A stretch of DNA of 64,000 nt. Source: Progne subis subis. Its lineage: Eukaryota; Chordata; Aves; Passeriformes; Hirundinidae. The notes below the pieces were generated by a model. That model did not search any database. It was not told the DNA's origin and was given only the letters and a program-made list of their open reading frames with translations. Shown here one piece after another: positions 12,402 through 24,035 of the stretch. The translations under genes and the position numbers were made by a program. The stretch is from NCBI GenBank assembly GCA_022316685.1, contig JAKJHU010000034.1, positions 558,001 through 622,000 on the forward strand. The letters run 5' to 3'. Every line of letters starts with the position of its first letter. Position 1 is the first letter of the stretch.

Positions 12402-14197
12402 TCTGCTAGCAAAGACCATACCAAAACAAAATAAAACAAAACAAACAAAAAAAACTAGCAAGGAACAGGCAGTTAAAATATTTCCCTCTTAACTGACACA
12501 TTGGTTCTCTACACTGCCAAACAAAGGCAGTTCTGACTATATATTTGTCTCCTACCTTCTCCCTCTATGAAAAATTAACATGCACAGGATTGCTCTGATG
12601 CAGAACAGCATGAAAGAGTAGTATGAAGTGACAAAACATTCATTAAGGATTAAAAAAAGAAGGGTGGCTTTACACACTGCCAAAACTTTTCTTTAAACAG
12701 GCTATTCCATCCTGCCCCCACTATACAGAACCACACAAGGTTGACACTAGAATAAATCTCAACTCTATAAAAAATTTACTGACAACACAGACTACAAGAG
12801 AAGAGCTTGTTTACCCTCATCCTCCAGCTCCTGCCTTCCTGAAAAATTCAGCAGCTTAGTGCTGCATAAATCTGTGTAACACTTCCTGGGACTTTGACAT
12901 CTAGCTAACAACTTTGGAGACACAGACACCACTGGCACTTCACGGAAAGGTGGGCAATCCCTCACTTGCTGTGCTAGAGGACCCCCCGCCCAAGACACCT
13001 AAAAAAGCAGAGCAGAGAGAACAGCAAGAGGAAGGTGGTGTAACACAGCTGTATCATTTTAATTTTCTTAAATTTGGGCTGGTAGGAAAGAAGGGTGGGT
13101 CAACAGAGAAAGCGCAAGCTCCAACCACCACCGGAATGGGTTGGAGTAGTAGTAGTGACCTGTTACGTGCCAGGGACCACCCGTGGTGCTTCATTCCCAG
13201 TGTGCCTTGCAGGGCCATGGCATGCAGGCACCAGAGGGATCCCACCGTTTTTCCAGATGCCACAACCCAGATACTCTCAGTGCTGATTTAACTATAGCCA
13301 CAGCCAGGGCTCCTCTGGGCTTCCATTCATAATAACAGGATGATTTTTTTTGTTTTGTTTTGTTTTTTTTAAATCAAGCAAGTAACTCAGTACTAATCTC
13401 ATGACTGAAAATTTCAGATTCCAGTCTAAACTACCCAATGCCACCCTGCTGTTTGTCTTCCCCTTTTTGTTGGCATAAGAAATGTTTTCTATAATAAAGG
13501 CTAGAGAAAACCTAAGAAAGATGCCCAACACAAATACTGCAAGTTTTTGTGAACAAAGAGGCTGTACAAACATCGTCCAGGACTCTATAGGTCCAGCTAA
13601 TCCTATCTTTGGCCCAGATAAATAACATGAGAAAGCCTCTGATTTCTCTTGTTTATTAATGCCTTGCTAATGCCATTATCAACTGCCTTCTCCCCTTGCC
13701 TTTCCACCATATAACACAGTATCTTCAAATCTAGTTTAAAAATAAAGTTTACGCTCTGCAAGTGCAAGAGAGAGTTGAACCAGGCATCTTTTTATGACAA
13801 AGGAAATTCATCTGGTGGAAAGCATGCCAACACTGAACTAATGTTGACATGAGCCAAAAAAACAGAATTCAGCATAGATTTGTCAGCATGTCTACCTCCA
13901 CAATCCCTGGAGTCCTGTCCATGTTGTCCTATGACACCAGAGAGCGACACACGAGACATTAAACTGGACAGTGAAACAATAAACAGAATGGACAATGTCT
14001 GTCTGATGTCCAGCACAAACTGGCAACACTGAATTACAGTAATGTGGCATTGGGTACCACCCACACCCTGCTCAACACTCCTACTGAGGACTGATGAAAC
14101 CAGCTCTCCCCAAGAGGTGATCTGAAGTGAACAATGAAGTCCATGGTGGGAGAAGATAAACATGGTGAAGGGGCCCATGGGATGTGAATGATTCTCT
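12402..14197. other. Non-coding stretch between repeats
   Basis: No gene is supported. The part at 12,900-13,300 is GC-richer and holds several overlapping short ORFs on both strands, which is what composition alone would give. A T/G-rich tract lies at 13,343-13,370. The segment at 13,840-14,197 could be old ERV-derived sequence, but this is not established. Confidence 0.45.
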
Positions 14198-14202
14198 ACC
14201 TT

Positions 14203-15310
14203 TGTGTTAGGTTCCCATGGTCAGGTTTTGGTAGTGGGGGGGCTAGAGGGATGGATTCTGCGAGAAGATGCAGAAGTTTCTTCCGTGTCCAGCAGAGGCA
14301 ATCTCAGGCAGCTCAAAGATACACGTGCCACTGGCCAAGGCTGGGCCATTTAGAAATAGTGGTAGTGTGATAGCAGATTTAAGAATTTTGAAAAAAGGTT
14401 ATTGCACATACACTTGCGGCCAGAGAAGAATGGGGTGAGAATAGATGAGATGAACAACTCTGAAGACACCAAGGTCATTAAGAAGGAGTGGCAGGAGGTG
14501 GTTCAGGTGCTGAAGCTGAGATTCCCCTGCAGCCCACAGTACAGACCACTGTGAAGCAGTTGTGCCCCTGGAGCCCATGAAGGCCCATGAAGATGCGGAG
14601 ATCCACCTACAGCCTGTGTAGGAGCCGCACACCAGAGCAGGTGGATGCCTGAGACGAGGCTGTGACCCCATGGGAGGCGTGTGCTGGAGCAGGCTCCTGG
14701 CAGGGATGTGCAGATCCATGGGGAGAAGAGCCCACCCTGGAGCAGACTGTCTGGTAGGACTAGTGACCCTGTGGGAGATCCATGCTGGAGCAGGCTGTGC
14801 TTGAAGGACTGCACCCCATGAAAAAGTGATCCTTATTGGAGCAGTCTGTGGAGGACTGTAGCCCATGGGATGGACTCACATTGAAGCAGATCATGGAGAA
14901 CTGTCTCCTGTGGAAGGGATCCTACAGTGGAGCAGGGGAAGGACTCCTCTCCCTGAACAATAGGAGAAACAACATGTAATGAACTGACCATAAACCCCAT
15001 CCCCTGTCTCCCTATGCTGTAGAACTGAGAAGGAGGGAAGGGTGGGGAGAAGGTGTTTTTAAGCTTTTATTTTACTTCTCACTATCCTGCTCTGATATTT
15101 TTAGTAATAAATTCAATTAATATCTCCAATTTGAGCCTGGTTTGCCTGTAACGGTATTTGGTGAGTGACCTCTCTGTGTCCTTATTTATTTATTATCCTC
15201 AACTCACAAACCCTTCGTTATACTTTCTCTCCCTAGTCCAGCTGCAGAGAGGAGCAATTAGAGAGGCTTTGGTCTTTGGTCTGGCATCCAGCCAGGGTCA
15301 ATGTACTACA
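14203..15310 (+). mobile_element. Long ERV LTR (ERVL-like), apparently solo
   Basis: The element starts TGTGTTAGGTTCCCATGG and ends near AGGGTCAATGTACTACA, giving an LTR of about 1.1 kb of a type remembered as avian ERVL. The 3' part contains AATAAA near 15,106 followed by GCCTGTAACGGTATTTGGTG and CATCCAGCCAGGGTCA, a typical R/U5 layout for this family. The middle (about 14,540-14,950) is made of degenerate units containing 'gaaggactg', 'cccatgggat' and 'tggagcag'. Flanks ACCTT (14,198-14,202) and CCCTT (15,311-15,315) agree at 4 of 5 bases, as expected for a 5-bp TSD. ORFs on the minus strand inside it are not genes. A nested structure is an alternative reading of the repetitive middle. Confidence 0.85.
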
Positions 15311-15315
15311 CCCTT

Positions 15316-16495
15316 CCACATGTCTGCCTAGAAAAGGATGTTCTAGGCCACGCCAAAAATACCAGCACGGCGTGTTTCCACACCACTGGCTCAACGGTTT
15401 GATCACTGCTCTGACTGTTCTGACAGGGTAAAAAAAGAAGCTGAGAAAAAAAAATGTCAGTTACATTTTATCTGGAGAGTCATTTGACAAAAGTTTGATA
15501 GAATAGTGTGAAGCTTTCCCTGGTACTGGACTAGGAAATGCACTGAACTGGAAGGAGGCTGAAGGGCAGAAATCAGAAGGGCTGTAAAAGATTCAAGTGC
15601 AAATATCTTTTAGCAAGAGTTTCTGCCCATTCTTAAGCGTTTAAAACACCTTTCCAGAAACTAGGGTTAATTATTGTCTCACCCTTAATGTCGGACATGC
15701 CATTCCATAAATTTTTTTAGCCTTGTATTATGAAAGATAACAGTTCCAAACAGTGAGAAATGTATATGCATTTTTTGCATTTCTTTTTAGTCTGGCTCCA
15801 ACAGTAAGAGCTGCATCCACAAAGCGAGCTTTAGGGAACCCTAGCAAGCATTGATATCTCCTCAGACAATCAGAGGTGTTCAGCTCCCTAATCTATTGGC
15901 TTCTGCCTCACACTCTGCTATAATACCCCCGAAACCTCACTGGCCAAAGATGAATGATGCCAAGGCTGGAGGAGCCAAAGACCTCTGCCTCATTATGGGC
16001 CAGGTGTCCCCACAAGTGGGAAAGGTCCAGGGCACAGCACAGGGCTACCCTTGTGAGGATTTTGCAAGGACCAGACAATCCAGTGCCTCACAGTTGGAGC
16101 AGTCACAGTATTTCTCTGCCCGGAAATTAAACATACTTCAAATGATGTGTGTTTAGAACCCATGGCAAGTGTTCAGGTTTTTAACCAAGTCCATTCACTC
16201 CTCAGAACTGAATAAATTAAACATTTTTTCAGCGTTTTAGTCCTTTAGGAAGGGATTTCACCCTTAAGTTGAATTAGGACCAAAGATTTACACCTGAGAT
16301 GTGTTTTTCTCAAGAAAAGACTTGGATAATCTACTGAAAATCTACTGAATCTACTGAAAGTGCACATTTTCATCCAGAAGGTTCTATTAGTTTTAAGGGT
16401 TTTGGTCAGATTTTGGACATAAACAGGTTAACAAGAATATAGCAAAAAGATGCTGCAAAAGTCAGAGATGTGTCCTTGAATGCCTTAGTCTCTCC

Positions 16496-16499
<4 letters not shown>
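15316..16499. other. Non-coding stretch
   Basis: No gene or repeat is recognised. A short ORF at 15,851-16,156 has no recognisable domain. Confidence 0.5.
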
Positions 16500-16526
<27 letters not shown>

Positions 16527-16550
16527 GTCTTTTTTTTTTTTTTTCTTTTT
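16500..16550. repeat. Interrupted poly(T) tract
   Basis: A 51-bp tract consists of T with only one G and two C interruptions. The lysine-rich ORF on the minus strand here (16,406-16,597) is an artefact of the tract. Confidence 0.95.
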
Positions 16551-17584
16551 CTCCTGCTAAAAGACTCAAACAACAGTGTTAAAGGGGAAGATTTCAAAGT
16601 CTGTAAGTGTTATTAGATGAGGAGCCACAACACATCATATGGAAACTGCAATTGAAGAGGAAAAGGTTTCTATCATTAAAGACCCTCTTCTTGCCAAAAG
16701 CAAATGTAGATGAATGCAGACTGACAATCTCTGAAACAAAGAGCCAAACTGGCAGACTATCAGCTAAAAGAAAGATTCTGCAGCATAAAAAGAGATTGGG
16801 AGTTATTACAGAAAAATCCTTTAAAGCCTTTAGCCAAGTATCCTGTTGTAGTAAAGAAAGTAAACAAGAAGTTAGGTAGTATTGCTAAAGGAATATAAAT
16901 AAGGGCTGTTGATATCACTATAATGGCACAGTAGTGAAATTTGCAGAGGAAATACAGTACACTTTCAGTGTATATGCACTAGAGGAAAATACAACCTCCT
17001 TTCTGACAGGTCAAGCAAAAACAGCTATGAAAAGCTAGCAGCAAATGCAAGGTTTGAATCAAGCTAATAGTCAAAGTATGTGTGGTCCTTCCTTCAGTCA
17101 ATCTGGTTTTTAGATGAAGGATTATTTCAATAATTTTTAATAGTTTTAACTTTGATTTAGGAGATGCACACCTTACCACTATCATCAGAGAATAATAAAG
17201 CAGAGATCTGATATTGAGAATACCCGAGAACTCTGTGCGAGAGTATAACTGCTTCTGTAGGACAGACTGGCTATGAGTGAGTTTTCCCTTCTACAATTTT
17301 TTTTTTAGTAACAATTGCTGTCCTCCTTTATATTTTTCTCCATCATTTGCCAACAAGTATTGAAAAACAAGGAAGAGATACTTTCCTTCTCTTGAGTTAC
17401 AATGTGCTTTGCAGCTTTATTTAAAAGGGCAACTGGAAAGTCACCAAAATTGCTGGATTTTCTCTTATTGTCTTTGTTAAACTCCCTACAGGTCACTGAA
17501 GGTCTAATTAATTATTACCAGCACTGCATATGACTGGGATATAACTCTTAAAAAAAATATTGCTGATATGACTCACCTTGTTGC
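16551..17584. other. AT-rich non-coding stretch
   Basis: Nothing identifiable is seen. The 90-codon ORF at 16,607-16,879 is lysine-rich because of composition and resembles no family known to me. Confidence 0.5.
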
Positions 17585-17779
17585 CTAATTTACTGGAAAC
17601 AGCCATGGAACCCCCCCTTCTTCTCATAGGTGAGAGAGTCCTTTCCCCCTACCCCTGGCAATGACAAGAGTGAGATGGTATTGAATGACATTATAGGGTC
17701 TTGGCCATGCCCACATGGCTTCAGGCTTCTTCACAGCTACTTCAAAATATTAACCCTGTCCTTGGCCAAAGCTGGGACA
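17585..17779 (-). mobile_element. ERV LTR 5' fragment, minus strand
   Basis: Read on the minus strand it begins TGTCCCAGCTTTGGCCAAGG, then AGGGTTAAT, AGTAGCT, GCCATGTGGGCA and CAGGGG. This is the order of blocks at the start of the avian LTR family beginning TGTCCTGGTTTTGGCTGGG, a relative of the LTR at 9416. Only about 195 bp remain, so the copy is truncated and old. Confidence 0.68.
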
Positions 17780-20700
17780 CTAACTTAATTTAGAAGGGGA
17801 AAAGAAGTGGGGCTTTTTTTATTGTGTTTTATTTTGGGTCTTTTTGGCAATCAATGAAAATAACTGTATTCCTGAAAGTCTTTTCATAGGACTGAATAGT
17901 AACATATTTATCACAAGTGAGACCACTTACTATATTAGCTGTTATTTTGATTAAAATTTACCTGTTTATGTTTCTTGTCAGGGACACAAAGTTAAAGGAT
18001 AAAAAAGTCAATCAAATAGTCATTCATTTAAAGAAATGTAAACAAATACATATTCATGAAGAGCTACAGGCTTTGTTCAAGCATTCCTGCCCAAATACAA
18101 TCTACTTCTGATACCATCAGTACAAGAAAATCTCTACTAGTGGATTCCCTCACTGAAAAAGAAACTTCTTCACCAGTTTCCAAAGGCTCCAAAGGCACCA
18201 GTTTCCAAACAAGAAAACTGTAACAGAACACACGCAGCAGCTAATTTCAGAAGCTGACAAAACACAGAAGGAAAAAAAAAAAAAGTATGCAGATTTTATT
18301 TTTCCTCTCAAATGTTTTTAAACAGCATCATGAAGATAACTGAAACAAGAAGGAAAATGAAATTCAGGGGAAAAGAAGCAGCAACATCCATTCAATGGAA
18401 GACTGTACAAGGAAGAAAACACAAGAAGAAACTAATATAGGAAATTCATTTGATGATAGTTTAAAAGCCCAGTAGCTTTCATGTTCTTTTAACATATAGA
18501 TGTCTTTTAATACAAAATAAATTTCTCAGTTAAAGGTTGGTGGGCAACATTGCATGATGCAACATTTTTGTTTTGGACTTTGCTGTCTGCAGGCCATCTT
18601 AGCCTAGTAATCACTCTGATTTTGATATCAAATTTCTTCTGCCAGGCCTTCCATTGGGATAAGAGCTGGACTGGTGTATACCTGCTGGGAACCTAGTCAT
18701 TGAAATCATTGTTGACTTTGCTTGTAACACATGAGGTGATTTTGTCTCTGTGAGCATCCTGGAGGCTATTTTCAAGACCAGACCTGGCTGTTGTGCAGAG
18801 AAAGCCCGCAGTGTCCCATCAGCAGAGCTGGCATGACACAGACAAGTGCCAGGGGCTTGCCTGCCTGACCTGATGGCAGATGCTCACTGTAAAGAGCATC
18901 TTCAAGGCAGCACCATATGCCAGAAAGGGAGAAAGACCAACTGCATGCTGCGGATGGCTGCTACCAAGCCTGCCGCCATCCACCCAGGGAGGCACTCAGA
19001 AAAACCAAGCTTTAGTTTTGCATACACTGTAAACACGCTACACCTTCAAGTCCAATAAGAACAGAGAGTGTCAGTGAGAAACAAGTGTCAGGAGCTCCAC
19101 CTTATCCATACAGCACTGAATTCTGTGCCTGTGTCTCCCCAAAGACTAGTGTGAGCTGCTGGTGATTGGGGAGGACTCTGTGAAAGCTCAGCATGACTGA
19201 AAGTTCACTGCCACTTTTCTGTATAGAAAGCTACTTCTAAATACATGAACTAATATAAACTCTGGAGTAGGTACCTTATTTTGTTGTGGATTCATACAAT
19301 TCAAGAAAATAGGGGTTGATCTAAGACTGCGGCCACATAGCACTGCCACAGCCACCACACAGAAACAGTGTAAATGCCAGTCACAGCGCTGGGATCCTGC
19401 AGTACATCTGCCTGTGATTCAAACAGGAAATCAGCAGATTCTCAAACAAAGCCTGCCATGAAAAATCAATTTAAACTCCAAATCAGCTGAAGTATAAAAT
19501 TCTTTCTCTCAAATTTTAAGAAAATAAAGCTGTAAGGAAGTGTCAAAGTCATTAAAAAAAAAAAAAAGTTTCTCCATTTTTATTTTATGTAGAGTTTTTC
19601 AAATGAAAGCAGCAGCTTGCTTTGCTGCGTTCAGAGCTCTTTCCCTATCCCGAGTTAAGTGAATAATGCCTTTCACACAACAGCATGATAAAACAGTTCA
19701 TGCAGACTTTCTTGGTACTTCACAGAACAAAGCATCCTAAGAACACAATCAACAGCTGCTAATTCTCGTTATATTTTACTTTTAAAAATGAGATGCATAA
19801 TAATTTGTCTAAATGGTTGAATAGATCTCACATTACTTCCTCTCTGGATTTTTAAGAAGTAGATGAGTAAGCGCATGAGTATCACTGACTCACTCAGGCT
19901 AAAAGTCATGTCTTCTCATGTTCCTGATCATACAGGTATCTTCCCCTTCCTTTTCAGTATTTCCTGAAAAAAATACTCTTTGTCAAGCAGATATATTTTT
20001 AATGAAAATCAAATCCTTAGTGGAAACAAGATGTAAAATATCATGGAAAACTAAGACAGAAACTGAAGACATTCCCCATTTTCCAGTCAGCATACGCATT
20101 GAATTTACTCACTTAAAAAGACTTGCATTATTCAAACAAGCATACAAGCTACAGGGTAGGGGAAAAAAATTCCTAAATTATAGTTTAATTATGTGCTAAG
20201 CCGTGTTCCTGGAGCCATCTGCCCTTCACTCAGAAGCCACCATTGGCACTCTCCCGCGTGATTAACAGCCATTAAACGTCCTCTTGCCTTCAGCATCCCC
20301 TGGCACAAAGCAAACACTTAATCTCATATAACAATACCATCTAGTGGTAAAATATATTCATTACACTGGGAATCTCGTATTTTCCTACAGCATCTCCGGA
20401 TAGACACAAGAGCAGAAAATGTCTCTGTACACAAATAACTCTGCCCAGCACCAAAACAAATTCATAACTGTTCATTTCATCTAAACCTATTCTTATCTCT
20501 AAGCACATTTAAGCTCTATGTAGATGCAAGATCAGCTTCTACTCCTCCAAAGGATATTAATTTATTAATGCCATAAACCATCACCAAAGAAGCAAAGACA
20601 CCAGACCAGGAGTCATTGCAAGGCACAGCACTACCTATTCCAAGTGTGCTGGCCACACGTCTGGAACAACACATGTGTCTACAGCTCCCCTATGACATGT

Positions 20701-22904
20701 AACAATACAAGAAATAGAAATTTCTCCTGTTATGAGCAGAGTAAATAGAGGAGGAAAAAAAAAAAAAAAAGCTTTCTCCTTTCTACATAAAGACAGAAAT
20801 TGCATTCAGCTGGCATCCTGAACCAGCTTCCCTTGTATGACTCCACTTATCCATGATAGCTAAAAAAGAGTGACAACTGAATATAAAGGCAAATTGTTGC
20901 AAAATCTTTAGGAGAATATGAATGGTTTGAGAGAGCAGAAAAAAATATGGAGTGCAACAACAAGGTAGAAAGATGACTAATGCAAAACAGCAACAATTTG
21001 TTTTATAAAACAATAAATACTAGTGATACTGATGCAATAGAGCTAAATATCTATTTGACATGAAAAAATTAAAGACTCCTGTACTAATGCAATGGGACAA
21101 TTTGCTCTACTTCAATGGGCTTTGTGGGAATATTAGCACACTGTAAACAGCATACTAACATAGAGCACATATTTGTGAAGGGCAAATTTAATCAATATTC
21201 AACCTGTAGGAACAATTTAGCACATAAAGCAATGTCACGCACAAGTCTGGCTTGTTATCAGCTTGACCTCTTGAATGTTTCTCCCTCAAAAAGGAACAAA
21301 AGCCCAGAAGCTGAAGCACCCTCATACCCAGGAAAAACTCAAACATTAAACTTTCACCCTATCAACTTACATAGAGATTCAGTTTTGGCAAGCTACAAAG
21401 TTCTGCTTATACTGAAACAGAAGATACTACAAAAAGCACTTTATTGTTTGAAATATGTTCTTATAAAAATCAAGCCAGATGCTTTAACAAAATGTGATGG
21501 TCTAGAAATCTTATACAGCCTTTTACTGCAGCTGTTGTTTTCCTCCAATATACCAAGAATCTTGAAAACTATTTAAATGCTTGTCCCTTTAATTATCTAA
21601 TTCAGCAAGACTAATAATGTAACTATCACCCCATGAAAAACTGATGCTCTTCAGAACCTCCTTTAAGCAGCCTTTCACTTAATGAAAAGATCAGCAGAAA
21701 AAACAGATTTACAAACATGAAACATTTATTAGCCAGCAATAGCAACTTGCTATTAAAATTAGCAACAGCAGTGAATCCACCAGTTATTCAGAATGTTATA
21801 AAGAGTCAAGATGTTAACAACAGAATATAGTGACAACCTCTTACAAAGAACAAATTATGGTTAATACTATATTTTAAGAGATTTTGAACAGAAATGTCAT
21901 TGGGATCCTAACATTTCTCTCCAACATTTATTACTGCCACCCTCAAATATAAAATTACATTATCACATGCTTCAATTAATTATCTCATATGTTAGTTATC
22001 AGTTCTAATACATTTTGGATTTTTAAATCTTTTCATAAAGCTCTTCTTATGGACAACTAAAATTAATTTGAAATTAATTCTTTAAAGAATCAATATTTGA
22101 TTGGTATCTGTAATTTATCAAGGCAGTTTATATAGGGTAAACATTAGTTTCACTGCTAAATTTGAGGCAGGAATTGATGTATTCTATTCCCCAAGGTTTC
22201 AAAAATGGAGTGAATTAGGATCTCAAGCTAGGATACTTGCTGGAACAAGAGTCCTGAAGCAGCATACCTGCTCTGCTCAGTCCACCTGCTCTCTGCTTGT
22301 CATATCAAAAATCCATACCCAGGTCTCTACAGAACTTCAACCTGTCAGTAATGACTATGGACCAACATAATTTCATTCAACGAAATAAAAATCTAAAAGC
22401 AGCACTTCAGAACTAAACTATACCACTGAATGTAACTCCTTTTAATTTTTCATTTTCATATAAAACTTATGTTTATAAATTATTTGCCATTCCTTGCTGT
22501 TATTTGCATTTAAATTAATACCTTATGAAATAAATTTCTTTACACAGAACATCAGACTGTCATAATTGTTATAATCATGTAATAAAAAAACTTCTTGCAT
22601 ATTTAGAAGCACTAGTAGTAGCATTAAATCGTGGAAAGTAGTTTTCCATCATTTCCACCTTCATAATTCTTAAGACAAAAATTTCACGAGATTGATCATC
22701 ACACAGCATACAAAAGCAAATATTGAACATGAAAATATTAGTGTCTGTGGAGATTTATTACAGAATTATAAATAAAATTTCATTTCATTCATTAATATCT
22801 TCCCGTCTTAAAAACTGACAAATTAACTTCCTAAAATGTTTTAGTAGTTCAAGACATATGACTGAAAATTTTCATTATACAATTTCCAAGATACCCTTAT
22901 GTTT
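17780..22904. other. AT-rich non-coding stretch
   Basis: No gene is supported. The longest ORF (21,115-21,576, 153 codons) has no domain, lies in AT-rich DNA and is within chance expectation for a window this size. A15-A16 runs occur near 19,553 and 20,755. The piece at about 20,200-20,420 is less AT-rich and unique-looking and could be a conserved non-coding element, which cannot be tested here. Confidence 0.5.
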
Positions 22905-24035
22905 GTTGAAAGGGCATCATGGCAGGACAGAAGCAGTCAAGATCACTGAAGGTATCAGGAAGAAGTTTGTGCTAGAGGTACTGGGTGGGCCAGACAGGGT
23001 GATGCTTGCCAGCATCTCTGTTCACTGACAAGGTGGAGCTTCCTGGGACGGGATTGTGGCTGTACTGGCCATGTAATAGTGAGGTGCAAGATTCTGGCAA
23101 GTAAGGAATAGGGTACTGCAGAGTTCTAGCCTGGAACCTGTCCTGCTTAATATCTTTTATCACTAGCTTGGAGGAGACACACTACTGGAGTGCACTCTTC
23201 TCTAGTTCACAGATTAGCACCTAACAGAGAAGGGCCAGTTGATATGCTAGAGCTGTCCTTCAGAGAGGTGAAGGCAGGCTAGACAAACATGCTGAAAAGT
23301 ACTATGAGAAATTCAAGGAGGAGAAAAAGCCAAGTGCTGCCCTACAAAAGAAAGCCCCCCTGCTGCAGCCCAGGATGGGGAGGGATAGGCTGGGAAGAAA
23401 TTCTGCAGAAACTGCCCTGGTGGGTAGCTGAGCATGGGCCAGATCCGCGCCCCAGCCAGAGGGACAATCAGCAGCTTCTTGGGCTATATTAGTAGGGGCA
23501 CACTCAGCAGATCAAGAGAATAAATCATCCTCCCTTAATCCCCTACTCAGTAATCACTAGACTTCATCTAACTGTATCCAATTCTAGAAAGATATGAACA
23601 AACCGGAGGGAGTTCAGCAGAGAGCCCCCACAATGTCTGAGGTTAAAGCACTTGCCCTACAATAAGAGACTGAGAGAATCAGGACTTGCTTAACCCAAAA
23701 AAACTTCAGGGGTATTTAACAGCAGCCTGTCAATGCTTACAGGGTAGTTAACAAGAAGATGGAGCCAATATCTTCATGGGATGAAGACAAGATACAATGG
23801 ATGTAACCTGGAACAAAAGGTTCAGAGTGGATTTAAGGATAAAAACTTCACTCTTAAGGGCAGTCAGGCAGGGGAGCTGGTTGCTCAGAGAGGCTGTGCA
23901 GCCCTTCCTCTTGGACGTTTCAAGACAAGACAAAGCTCTGTACAATTCAGTCTGACTTCAGATCTGACCATGTTTTGAGCAGAAGTGGACTTTGAGCTCT
24001 CTTCTCCTGAATTACCCTGCGATCTTATGGCCCTA
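22905..24035 (+). mobile_element. CR1 LINE, 3' part with end of reverse transcriptase
   Basis: This is a longer CR1 copy in sense orientation. Around 23,125-23,170 the plus strand still decodes a broken form of the CR1 reverse transcriptase segment (L.PVLLNIF), followed by the AGTGCAC block near 23,191 and the AGGCAGGCTAGACAA block near 23,272. The 3' untranslated blocks follow: CAGCAGCCTGTCAATGCTTAC near 23,721, TTCAGAGTGGATTTAAG near 23,821 and TTGCTCAGAGAGGCTGTGCAG near 23,880. Stops and indels occur throughout, so it is an inactive, old copy. The 5' limit is soft and the tail is eroded. Confidence 0.85.

Noticed and set aside
12161..12448. Minus-strand ORF with YIYIYI and WLVGWLVG repeats, considered as a membrane protein
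   Set aside because: It is a translation of the compound microsatellite.
13840..14197. Possible internal ERV sequence joined to the LTR at 14,203
   Set aside because: The near-matching 5-bp flanks of 14,203-15,310 argue for a solo LTR, and no retroviral motif was seen in this segment.
21115..21576. 153-codon ORF on the plus strand in AT-rich DNA
   Set aside because: No domain, no exon-like boundaries and no homologue recognised. A few ORFs of this length are expected by chance in 64 kb read in six frames.
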